The translations under genes and the position numbers were made by a program. From the NCBI GenBank assembly GCA_030674155.1, contig CM060320.1, positions 24,104,325 through 24,168,324 on the forward strand: a stretch of DNA of 64,000 nucleotides. The letters are read 5' to 3'. This document shows, piece after piece, positions 10,916 through 64,000 of this stretch (positions within the stretch are counted from its first letter, which is position 1; each line of letters opens with the position of its first letter). Origin of the DNA: Stramonita haemastoma (Eukaryota > Mollusca > Gastropoda > Neogastropoda > Muricidae). A model generated the notes under the pieces. It made no database searches. It was not told the origin of the DNA and saw only the letters and a list, made by a program, of their open reading frames with translations.

Positions 10916-12596
10916 TCTATGAGATTGTTACATCTCAAAACACGATTTCCTTAACATCCTTATCTACCATCCCCCAAATCCATTACTTGAAAGCAAGACA
11001 TTTCTTTAGAAAATTAGATAAAAAGATTAAACCCTCCAGCAAAAGCAAATGCAAAGACAGAAATAAAAACCCACCCTCTCTCTGACAAGGTCTTTTTTTT
11101 TTCAACTATCAATAAAATCTAAGAATCTTTTTCACCTGCTTGAACATTGAATAGGACTGTAAATGAGGTATTCTTCTTAGGTGCCTGAAAACAAAAATCC
11201 ACTTAAAAAAAACTCCTTGATTCAAACTTCCTAAAAAGATGTCTTGAATATGGTTAATGGCTCGAGAATGACCCTGGAACACTTTTTCTGTAAAGTAAAG
11301 ATTTGATTTATAAGACTAATAGTATCTAAAATATACTAAGTTGGATAAGCTCTCTCAAATTACTACTGACCTTTTTGGTCAGATTAAAAAAAAAAAATGA
11401 TCACATTCATCCTCAACATCAAAGAACCTTGCTATTTCAAAAACCAAAATAACAGTAGATCAAAGCTAACATTTGGCACATGAAAAAAAACAAGAGAGAA
11501 AAGGCAACAAATCAAACTAAATCCTTCTTACTGTTATAGAAACTAAAATGAATACTGATACCACATTTCAGAAAACTGCAACACACACACACACACACAC
11601 ACACACATCATGACTTAACATTATTTGTTGTTGACCTAGGCCTGCTCTTGTATCACAGATATATTACAACAGTCGGTAATGAACCACCACTCCAACGGCA
11701 AAATGCAAGTGCTGGTGACTCCATCACAATAAAACATATCAGCAAAGTGTAGCAGCTGCTCTACAGCTTTGGAATAAACTACCGGGTGTAATCAATGATG
11801 TTGAAAGCCACAAAGTATCTTTGTACACAAACAGCAAAAAAAAAAAAACCAGCAATCTTTCCCGAAAATATTGATACAAACCAAAGACTTCAGGTCTACA
11901 GACTCTTTCAATCAATTTTTTTGTAAGCATCTGTAAGTTCAATAAATTTCAGATCTGGGAATCCACTCAGATAGAGGAAGCAATGCCTGCCATTCAAATA
12001 GTGCAAAATACAGGTGCATCTTTTCAACACTGCTCTCTTTCAACTGCCATCACGATGTAAGTTATTCTGACAGTAAATGCTACTGAAAAGAAAAGTGCTT
12101 GAAAACAACATCAAAACCCAATCAAACTAAATCCACCAAAAAAAAAAAAAACATTGAGGAAAACTTTAAACCCCCCCCCCCCTCCCCCATTCCACTAAAA
12201 CACAACATACAACAGCGACAACAACAAACTGTTCACTGGATGGTCTGGTCATAAAGATTAAAATGGACTAACATTAAAGCTGTTTGTGCAGTTCTAAACT
12301 GTTTGGCAGTGCAAGCTTTTAAAATTAATATTTAAAAAAACACACCAAAACTACCCATCTAGTGAATACACTGAAATCTAGGACAAAGATTGATAACTAC
12401 ATTCACAAGAATTCTTAAGTGCTGGTTGTTCTGGCTCAACCCTGTTAGGTAAGACAATCCTGTTTTTCCCCCAAAACTTTATGCTTCACAAGTGTACTTA
12501 CCATGTCAGATTAGAGGCATGTACATTGATTTTTCTCCCAAATTTGTTTGGCTAGAATGTCTACCATGTCAGACACGAGGGCTATATAGGCAAAGG

Positions 12597-12850
12597 TAAA
12601 AGGTGTCCTATAACCTATGCGGTCTTACGGGGAGTGAGGCATCAGCTTCTCTAGGGGCTAGCATACTGAGGGGGCGTCCATCTCCTCTTCCTTGCTGCTT
12701 TACCTTCCCTAACTCTAAAGAGACAGGTACCCATTTACAGCTGGGGGAATGGAGGGACTGTAATGAAGCCATCCACTTGGTAACCATGCTCAATGCTGCT
12801 TTAACCTTAGCTTGGGGAGAGCGAGTGTGATGACCAATGAGCTATTCCAT
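12597..12850. mobile_element. Dispersed repeat family B (SINE-like)
   Basis: About 255 bp sharing ordered blocks with 33965-34218 and 54797-55075: 'cataacctatgc' type start, 'cttctctaggggc.agca', 'catctcctctcccttgctgc', 'taccttccctgaccctaaag', 'tttacagctgggtgaa' and 'cttagcttggggaga'. No clear Pol III boxes were identified, so the class is uncertain. Confidence 0.75.
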
Positions 12851-13096
12851 CTAGTCTACAGTTAAGAAATGGTCTTGGTAAGATATTTTCTGATGGTCTT
12901 AAGTTGTTAAATAAAATGAAAAAACAACTACTACAATTTGGTAGGATACTGTTGTAACAAATATCAAAAATACTTTCAGCAGAGCGTTATGGTAAATTCC
13001 ACCAGGCTTTGAACTCTATATTGCAGTGAAGTTTCTGGGTCAGTTAAAATCAGGGACTGACACTAAAGATATCACAACTGGTAAAAACGGTATGTA

Positions 13097-13127
<31 letters not shown>

Positions 13128-13131
13128 ATGT

Positions 13132-13137
<6 letters not shown>

Positions 13138-13204
<67 letters not shown>
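13138..13204. repeat. (TA)n microsatellite
   Basis: About 33 TA units flanked by TG/TATG repeats. Confidence 0.97.
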
Positions 13205-13207
<3 letters not shown>

Positions 13208-15388
13208 TGTGGGGGGGTAAAGATTTTTCTGAATCTAACAATTCTGACAGATATTTGGCTTCCCTTTTTGGGGAAAATAAGTGACAAGAAAAACGTGGTA
13301 ACTGGCCTCCTTTAAAAAAATATTGTACTTGTCTCATCGCACCATATCTACACCCTTCTCCCTTCCTAGTCCCCTTCTTGCTTTCCTGTCAAGACAAATC
13401 TTTATTCCATCCATTTTTAAAAGCTCAAGTAGTAGCAAGGTAACTAGGTATTCTGTCTGTATACAAACTGTTCTCAGTCAGGACATGAATAAAATGTATA
13501 AAGTAAAACAAATCATCATCCTTTTTGAACAATTCAAGTCATGCAACAAAGCAAAGTTTTGAAGCTGGAGTCATCCCCTCCAAGAGGGCACATGCAGAAA
13601 ATTAGGATAATGACAATGACAGAAAGAAAAGCATAACCCTCTTCAGCTCGTTTCCCCACAGGCAAGGCTTAATTAAACAAAACCATTATGAACAGCTGAT
13701 ACAAGTATTCAAATGGTGACAACCCTTTTGTTTGTTTCTTTTTGTCTAACCTTTTGCCAATACTTGAACTTTCCAGGAAATGTGAAATACTACTATATTA
13801 GTAACTTTCACAAAAATCATTCTTGTACCACGACTTTCAATGTTTGGGATATGCTTTTAGACTCACACTTAACTTTCAATGTCATATTCTTCAAGCAGAA
13901 AAGATTTGTTAACACTACTTTCGAGTCACAAAAGTTTCTTTTCAGTGAGAAATTTACCTAAGCACAGCAGCATACTCTTACTACTGCTTTACTGCTTTGT
14001 GCAGTGTTGACTTGGTGACCAAATCTGACCCTCCACCATAAAATGAGTCGGTTAGCACCTCACCCACTGTTCCACTAGGAGTCATTTTAAGCAGGTACAG
14101 GTCAGGTTGTTGATTTCAAAACTGCAAGTTTTCTTCTACCTTGTACTGAAGTGCTAAGGCATAATTTTGTTTCCTTTTGCTTTAAAAACATAGTAAAGAA
14201 AAGCACCCAATCACTATCCTGACCAATTATTACAGACTAGCATTTCAATTTGTAAACTTTTCACAGGATGGTCCAATTTCCAATCTCTTTTTTTTTTCTC
14301 CGTTGAATAGCTGTATAGATTTAAAATTTTAAATTTTTATTCATTACTTTTTTTTTTAATTGCTGATCAATAACATGTTAGTTAAAAATTGACCTCCCAT
14401 GCACTGCAACTCATATGTGGTGGAGGGTGACAAATAATAATGCACTCATCTAGGAAGCCAGACATCCCAAGACATTTTACGGTTACAAAACTTCTGCATT
14501 GCAGTCACATTGCTGTCCCTCTCTCTCTCTCTCTCTCAAAAGAAAGTGTCACCCAGAACCTTTGTCTGGTACATATTTTTCTTCTCTTGCCTATATACAC
14601 AAGCATTTTGACCAATGACAGTGAATTTTTCAGCAGAATATCACCAAGAACAACTCTCTCATTAGAGTGTTAGACATTAGCTACAAATGTGAATCTTGGT
14701 TTACCCTTGAAGACTACCTCCAAAACCTCCAGTTATGGTGAACTGGAACAAGATAAGATAGATAATAAATATCAAACACCCCAAAAATATAAAATATCAA
14801 GAGGAAAAATACTGAATAACACTAATGATGTTGTAACAATGGCAGATTCAGGCAAGCTCCTTGCTTGACTTTCAACTATCAGATATGTTTGATTTAGACA
14901 TGAATTTGATAAAGAAACTGTTCTCTCCCACTGTTGGTGTTGTTGTGAGGTTCAGGGGTGAGTTTAAAACAAATGAACGAACGACTGAAAGATCTATAGA
15001 GCAACACAATATATAAATCTCTACATCTATATTTATAAGTGTATTGAACAAGTAATGGCAGTTCTCACTGATTTGAAGCTTCCAGAGCTATCAATTATGT
15101 GCCTCCATACAGATACGTGAGAAAACACAAACACACACACAGACACAAACAAGACACACAGAGACACATTTAGGCACAATAGCCTATCACACCTTGTTCA
15201 TCTAATGCTTGTTGTACTACTAGGCACTAAAAAACAACAACACAACAACAAAAAGCACAAGAGCTAACTCAAGGTAACAGGTCATTATGTATAAAACATC
15301 ACAAGTTAAAAAAAAACAACCAAAAGTAAACACAGAACTCATATATTCCATAGCAAAGAAGCAGTTACAATTACTTGAAATATACGCG

Positions 15389-15390
15389 CA

Positions 15391-15452
<62 letters not shown>
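15389..15452. repeat. (CA)n microsatellite
   Basis: About 30 CA units in a generally A/C-rich neighbourhood. Confidence 0.97.
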
Positions 15453-15454
<2 letters not shown>

Positions 15455-16431
15455 CACACATGGACACACACAGGGGCCCACAGAACACAGGACATAAAAT
15501 AACCATGTCAAACACTGACAATCAGCCGGTACAAACTTCATTCAAAATCAAACAGATTAGAATTCAGGAAAATAAACAAAATACAATTAAAAAATAATTA
15601 AAATTTTTTTTTAACTCAACACTTGGGAGGGCTGGGGAGTGATGGCAGTGAGGGAGTTATTGTAAAATCAACAGTAAAATGTTTAAAACGTAAACAAAAA
15701 TGTGCTTTAGTTTCATCTATCACAGCTTTTCAATCACCGACCCCATTCCACACACTGTAGGTATGTATGTAAGTATGTATGTATGTACCACGACAAGAGC
15801 TAAGAGCTAGGTTTCCTTACTGCACCATCTACAGCTCTCTACCAACACCACACAGCCTGTATATGTCAAAGTCACAGTTTTCTCCTAGACAAATCTGAAA
15901 TTATGCTACGCATCGGATGTGTATTTCTATAAACCAACTGAAATAGGAGAGTTTTATGTCATAACTGCAAGCTAAAGATGAATCTGTGATCACTTCCAAT
16001 AAAAATTGGTGTCCCAACTGCCCAGTTTTACGAGTTGTCGTTCTGGTGATGCAGAACAGTGTTTTGTTATGTCTTGTTCCCCCCCACCCACCTTTAAACA
16101 TCCTGGGATGATTGTCAACATTATTTCAAATACAGAAGTAGGCATCTGTCATATTCGCAAATGAACACAGACTGCAGAAAAGTCAAATGTAAGTAGGTGT
16201 CTGTTATTTTTGCAGACTGGTAAACACATCCTTCAAAGACGCACGTTATACAGCAACTTGAGGAAGATTGTGTGGTCGACGGAATAACCCTACCCTGCAA
16301 ACCAAGCTGTAAGGCCCATGAGAGGAGCTGGAAAGGACATACCATTTCTTTTCCCAGACACATCTGATAGTGTTAAGCAAATGAGAGAAGAGAAGAAGAT
16401 TTTTGCAAATGAACACATACTGCAGAAAAAG

Positions 16432-16453
16432 CCCCCCCCCCCCCCCCCCCCCC
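16432..16453. repeat. Poly(C) tract of 22
   Basis: Uninterrupted C run following A5G. Confidence 0.85.
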
Positions 16454-19400
16454 AAATTCTGCACTAAGTAATCTTGCTTACTGGTAAGCTAGGCTCCTTT
16501 AAAAAAAAAAAAAAAGTAGTAACATTCCTGGATGACGATCTTTGAACTAAAACACTGACTTTCCTTACAACTTCACTTTTAAATTTCTCTCATTTGTCTT
16601 TCTCCTGATAGGAAGCAAAACTAATTCTCGCAATCCACCACTTTGTTTTTTTAGATGTAAAAGTGATCATTCAAATGGAAATAGTGAGATCTGATACAGG
16701 TCTTTTCCAACATGTGGTAACTCACCACAGAGATCTTCATCATTACAACGATCAACACAAAAACACTGGGCATCTACGGCCCACAGTCTGCCTAACACCA
16801 ATGATATTCCATCATTTCTAACTTTGGCAGCCTTCATTTGTTTTTATTGCACTTACATCCCCAGGAATGGTGTAATACTGACAACCAAATCTACAACTTA
16901 TCCACCATGTACATTTACAAGGCCAACACGGAAACATCATACCCTCTTTTCCCATGATCTCCTATCATTCAAAATACTTACAACATGCCTCAGAAACACA
17001 AGGAACAGACGTGGAAGCAAGGGTGCAAACAGTGTTCCTCATTTCAGGACGAAACATGTGGCAATAATGGCATGAATACATCCCTTACTTGACAATGTGA
17101 AATACCCTACTTGGATCCCGAAATAGGATGTCCAAGCCTCTGTTCTCTTTTCCATTTAAAAAGAGCCTACCATTTTTTAGACACTATGGAAACAAACACA
17201 CTACTAGAACAGTGCTTGACTTAACCACGAGTCTTGCCATGGGTTGATGAATGAACCACAACAGAGGAGAAACTTAAATGAGCTGAACATCTTTACTTGT
17301 CCACAGTCAACAGGGTTGCTACCAGATAGTCTCTATAACTTACTAGCTCTAACCCACTTCCCAAAAACTAAGTTATGCATGAACAGAACAGTAATAATGC
17401 AGCCTTATGTACTGGCTTCCACTCCTAACCCACAGTGTGCAAGAGAAATCCAAAACCACCCCCAAGTAAAGTGTGCCTCACACTACTTACAGGTAAGCCT
17501 TAAAATAACACAAACAGTGCCTACAAGGGGAAGAAACTAAAATTCTCTTATCATAGATCAAATCTTATTGCCAGATGGTTGTTACTTCCAGAGACTGATG
17601 AACTTGATGCTAGACATTTTCTTTTAACTAGATTATGTTAGGATAAATCATAAATCCCTTTAAACCATGAAAAAAAGTTCTTAGAGAGCTGCAATAATGT
17701 TAGAAAAATACATCAAATACATGAACAAACTTATCTCAAAAGTCAAAAGTATCTTTACTTTTTCTCTGATATCTGATAGCACAACCTGGTTGGGTTTTTT
17801 TATGTGTTTTTTTTCAATTCAACTACTCATATCCCCTTTACCTAATAATTAAATGGGAAATTTGTACATGTACTTATTTACTTTTCTGACTTTTTAGAGT
17901 TTTTAGTGGCTGATTATAATCAGAATCAGTAATGTTTGAATCAATGTCTAACTCTCTTATCTTATTTTTCAGTTTTCAATAAATCATCAATAATGAAAAT
18001 TTTTTCATTTCTTCTACAAACTCTAATTCCCTCTAACAATAACAAAGGCAGGAATAAATGTGTGGCTTGAAAAGTGTATGAATCTCCAAACCCATCCTCC
18101 TTCACCTGACTGCAAAACGTATAACAGTAACAAAGGAGGGCTGGGCAGACAACATGCATACAATTTTTTTTGATCACACTTAATACAACTCACTACCAAT
18201 CAGATCCTTTCAGTTTACACATTATCTACAACTATGAGACATACTATAGAAAATAAAGTGTAAACCTGTATCACAATTCTGACACAACTAGTATGACAAC
18301 ACACGTCAAATAAATAACAAAACATTCACTCTCAACCTCACTGGCAAATTCATTAAATCACCCATGTATAAAAAATAAAAATAAAAAAAGATTTTTACTG
18401 TGCAGGTAAATAATATACACTGTTTAAACTTTCCAGTAAGACTTGCTTAATTGTAAATGACTCCTTTACACAGGCCAATAAAAATAAACTGAGACAAACC
18501 TTTCAGATTCTTTTTACACCCTCCTTTCCTTTTTCAGTTCCCAACTTCACAGGAAGATCTCAGGGAATAACTGTGAGACTGACATTCATAAAATGAGATT
18601 CTTGGCAAACTTTCTCATGAACGTGCAAAACAATCACTGTGAAAGAGACTTTTTTTGTTATGAAAAAAAACAACAACAAAAACTGTAAAGGAAGTTCTGG
18701 TAAAATAAAATGTTAAGATTGTTATGACTAGTACAATTGTGCACTTCACTATGCTTTCTTATCTCATCCTACCTATCTATATCCATGAGGGAAAACAAAA
18801 AGATTTTCAAAAACGTTTTCTCCCCCACACACATCTAACATCAAATTCGCTCTCTATATAACATACCTCTGTAGTACAGACAGTTTATGAGAAGACAAAA
18901 TATTATTTCATACATTTTATTAAAAAAAATCACTGACCTGTCATTTTTTTTTCTATACAAAAAAACAGCAGATTTCACTTTTGTTTTCAAAACTGTATGA
19001 ACTACAACTCTTCAAACAAATGCTAGAGACGATTACTTATTAAATAATTAACCAATAACATCAGGCTGTAATGCACACTTGTAAAAGCATGCATCTACAC
19101 ACACAAAAAACAAGCATTTCAATGTGTAATAGTGCTGAATGTGTGCAGCAGGGTGTTTATGCATGTGGAAGCATACACGCATGCATGTACATGTCAATGC
19201 ATACTCCTTATGCAAAGTAATGTAGTTTGATATATTAACAATATTTTCTCACAATATTCACTACAATATACCCCCAACCTCATCCAACAAACAAAAAAAA
19301 AACATCACCCATAGAATTAAACAATATCTGCAAAAAAACACATAACCCATAAAATCAAACACTAGTACCACCTCACACTAGTAAAACCATCTACAAACAT

Positions 19401-19637
19401 TTTTTCTTTTTAATTCATCACTCTTGGGAGGGACTTCAACAGTTTATGTTTACCAATGTAAGCAAGCCAAAAATGCAACAGAAAACTGAAGTGAAAATAA
19501 TCAAACCACCATCATCACGTTTAATCCAGGAGCCAAACAAAAAACGACACATCAATAACCATGCAACATGGGAGGTTAGGAGGTACAAGGCAAAACTCCA
19601 GGGACTGGATACACAGCAATCCACCTTTGTGCTATTA

Positions 19638-19661
19638 CCCCCCCCCCCCCCCCCCCCCCCC
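19638..19661. repeat. Poly(C) tract of 24
   Basis: Uninterrupted C run. Confidence 0.85.
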
Positions 19662-21412
19662 AACAGCACTTACAGGTGACTGACACAGTAGGTACACGAT
19701 GACTGCTGCGTTAACTAATGCACACACAGCCAAAATTCTGCAGGGTAAAAAAAAAATTACACCATCACTGTGCCTTAAGATTAGGGAAGAAGGAATTAAG
19801 GAGCAGGGCATCCAATGAGTGCACCTGGTTTTATATATAAAGACAGGAAACTTAATATATATTATATATATATAAAACAGAACAAAGTTCAGTGGAATAC
19901 TAGTTAATTAACATATCACACTTTATAACCAAAATTTTCTGGATCTACATTATACACAGACATGAATATATATAAATATGTGTGTGTTTCATATCAAACA
20001 CTGCCATCCATTAAGAAGAAGAGGAAACAAAACAAAACCCCCAACTGTTACAATGTACATACGTATTATCTGACCTTTTTTTTTTTTTTTTTGTTGTTTC
20101 TTTTGAATATGATGTACACAAAACAACAAAGAGATCAAATCATGATGTCAACAAAAAGTCATGCTCTCTAAAACGAAGATACCCAATGTACAGAACCAAC
20201 GCAAGAAGTGTTTACAGCCCAGTAGGGAGAGAATGAAAACATACATCTCATGGCATGTCACCCCCAAAATACAATAAACAAATCTTTACTCACACATTCC
20301 TATGCATCGACAAAACCATGAATCTGAACTCTCCAATTCTTTCCACCTACCGCACTTGATGATACTGCAAGCAGTAACAAAGACAGGAGAAGAGAATCTC
20401 TTGCAAAAGTTTAGAAGCCTTGATTTTTCTTGGAGATCTTTTCATCCTCTGAACCCACCCTCACCCCCCTCCCCAAGCCTTCGTAAACATTTCCAATATC
20501 AAAGAACATGAATAAGCTTGAGTCGACAGACAAGAGTAACATTTCCGAAACTGTATAAAACCTTATGTTGAAATGTATAAACCAGGGCCATAGAAATGAA
20601 AAAATCATGAAGGAAACAAGACTAAAAAAAAAAAGGAAAACAAAAAGAATCTGCATGAAAAAATTAAGACAGAGCATGAGCGTCAGATGTGTTACCGCCC
20701 TCAAGCCCTGACCTAGAAAGCATAAAGCTTTGACCTCAACTCTTGAGTAATGCGTTTTACATTCAGGATGGTAGCACAAGGGGGGGGGGGGGGGATAAAA
20801 GCTCTTGACAAATAAGGCCCGGTAAGACTTGCCATCAACCGGTCTTTTCTTCTGCGTGTCCTTTGCAGAATCGGCATTCTACTCCCATGTTTCCAGTTAC
20901 CGCATTGTCTAGCCACACACATAAATGATTCCTTTTTGTTTTTTGATTCCAGCTGATTTTTTTTTTTAAGTACTTCATATCTTTAGGGAATGTTCATCAA
21001 ATTTGTTCATGCAGTTATCTTTGTTTTACAAATTGTTTGGGTTTTTTTGTTTTTTGTTTGGGGATGGGGGGCTGTTTTGTTTTACTGATTGTTATTTCAT
21101 TTTAAAGATCCTTCTTTTGTTGTTGTTTTTTTCCTCAAAATATGCTGAAAATAAACAAACTTGATTCACAATGGATGAATTTTGAAGTTTTGTTTTCACT
21201 GCTATTGTTGTTTTTTTCTCTTTTCCTTTTAAAGGGGGTGGGAGGTGGGAGGGGTTTACATCACTAATCAAGGCATTGTCTTTGAGTAAGCAATATGGTA
21301 ATCATTGTCCTTTTTAAAAAAAAAAATTATTCCTTTATTTTGCCCCAAAATTCAGCTCCCTGTTATTATCTCTCAACTCCAAGGCTATTCTTACCTAAGC
21401 CTAATCCTCTGT

Positions 21413-21429
21413 GTGGTGTGTGTGTGTGT

Positions 21430-21495
<66 letters not shown>

Positions 21496-21505
21496 GTGTG
21501 TGTGA
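21413..21505. repeat. (GT)n microsatellite
   Basis: GTGT/GGTGTG repeats over about 90 bp. Confidence 0.96.
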
Positions 21506-22196
21506 AGAGTGTGCGCACGTGTGCGTGTGCGCATGCATGCATGCCAGCCAGCCTTTCTGAGTGTCTCTGTCCTTATGAACGAATGGTCATGAGTATAACA
21601 GAAAAAATCTTTTATTTTTTAAACAAAGAAACAAAAAAGAAAGTACTATTTTACTGCTCTTGTTCCATGTTTAATTAAGTCTGAACAGCTAACTCCAGAA
21701 AAAGCAAGAAAAAGTTGCACAAACTGAGCATTCCCCACAGATAATCTGTACATACCCTTATGTGTCAAACAAACAAGATACTCTTCTGCCTACACTTTCC
21801 CTTTTCTTCACCAAACAGGACCAACATCTGAACAGACACAGTTCAGTCCAATCCAAGATTCTTCATCCCCTCCTATCCATTCAACCATTTTAACCTTTCT
21901 TCTCTATGTAATGTTGAAAAAAATAATGGTAATGAAAATAATAATAAGAACAATAAACCTCAAAATATCAACACAGCCATGTCAAGTTATAAAGCAGTGC
22001 CAGCAGTTCTTCACTCATATACAATGCCATGTCAGCCCTCCACGTTTCTTTCCACAAGTCTTTTTTTGAAACATGAAGGAAACCAAAAAAAAAAAATAAA
22101 AAAAACCCACAAACAAAAAAAAAGAAACTTCATTAATTAAAGTCTCTGCCTAAGCAGAAGAGGACTGGAACAGCAGAGTGGTGTTTACTGGCCACA

Positions 22197-22574
22197 TGAT
22201 ATCTGACCCCACGTGAGGTCACACATAATCTGAAAACTGTACACACGAAATAACAGTTGAGGTAACGATACTACCAACATTACACTAATCTGACCCCAAC
22301 AGTTGAGGTCACACGATAATCTGACCCCAACAGCTGTGGCACACGTCTGACCCAACAGTGATCACACGATAATCTGACCCCAACAGCTGCTGGTCACACG
22401 ATAATCTGACCCCAACAGTTGAGGCCACACGATAATCTGACCCCAACAGCTGCGGCCACACAATAATCTGACCCCAACAGCTGCAGCCACAGATAATCTG
22501 ACCCCAACAGCTACAGCCACATGATAATCTGACCCCAACAGCTGTGGCCACACGATATCTGACCCCAACAGTGC
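22197..22574 (-). repeat. Minisatellite (~32-bp unit) immediately after the stop codon
   Basis: About twelve units whose core on the plus strand is 'ataatctgaccccaacag' followed by a variable 'ttgaggtcacacg' or 'ctgcggccacac'. Units from 22560 down to about 22320 are the most regular; those below are broken by short deletions. The array begins about 50 bp after the TGA of exon 23 and so lies in the 3'UTR if the terminal exon continues. Frames through it give Gly-Ser-Asp-Tyr-like repeats, which I treat as chance. Confidence 0.85.
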
Positions 22575-22624
22575 GGACAGACTGTGACCAACGGGCACCT
22601 GGTGGCTGTGGACGTCTGGCTCCC

Positions 22625-64000
<41,376 letters not shown>

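Larger units (their letters stand above)
5981..22196. other. AT-rich non-coding interval downstream of the gene; possible long 3'UTR or intergenic DNA
   Basis: No conserved protein segment or splice-bounded exon was found on either strand. Contents seen: microsatellites at 6295, 10228, 10843, 11580, 13138, 15389 and 21413; one SINE family B copy at 12597-12850; poly(G/C) tracts at 7903, 16432 and 19638; A- and T-runs. SINE family A, frequent on both sides, is absent, so the interval may differ from typical intergenic sequence here. Only transcript data could tell whether it is 3'UTR. Confidence 0.5.

Overview
The window is eukaryotic, AT-rich and dominated by introns and repeats. It carries one recognisable protein gene, on the minus strand: a phospholipase C beta of the PLCB4/NorpA subfamily, the Gq-regulated enzyme used in rhabdomeric phototransduction and other Gq signalling. 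I trace 23 exons from the window edge at 64000 down to a TGA stop at 22627-22625. They encode about 935 residues: X domain, acidic X-Y linker, Y domain, C2 domain and C-terminal coiled coil, ending in the PDZ-ligand-like ETVV. The N-terminal PH and EF-hand exons lie beyond 64000. Exon phases agree at every junction once a few one-base indels are allowed. No tRNA, rRNA or second protein gene could be supported.

The repeats (several tRNA-derived SINE families, very abundant CA/GT microsatellites) and the protein together suggest a lophotrochozoan, most likely a gastropod mollusc. That is inference; no species can be named from sequence alone.

Layout. 1-1826 is abnormal homopolymer-stretched sequence, almost certainly a contig-end artefact. 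1827-5345 is a cluster of SINE fragments, one nested inside another and one deletion-riddled. 5346-22196 is AT-rich, SINE-poor and non-coding: downstream flank or possibly a very long 3'UTR. 22197-22574 is a minisatellite just after the stop codon. 22625-31975 holds the C-terminal exons with tandem arrays touching exon edges. 31976-44700 holds the C2 and Y exons, short GT-rich introns and most of the frame-breaking indels. 44701-64000 holds the linker and X-domain exons with larger introns, a 45-bp minisatellite, an 877-bp retroposon and SINEs.

Most unusual observation: five tandem arrays in this one gene abut exons and contain copies or look-alikes of the neighbouring splice signals: the donor of exon 17, the exon 18 end plus donor, the exon 18 acceptor plus start, the acceptor flank of exon 22, and the branch-point region of exon 9. 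They look like minisatellites grown out of exon-intron junctions. The frameshifts at about 63815, 44560, 35085-35181, 33752 and 33055 fit poor consensus quality better than a pseudogene, because all other exons, splice sites and catalytic residues are intact.
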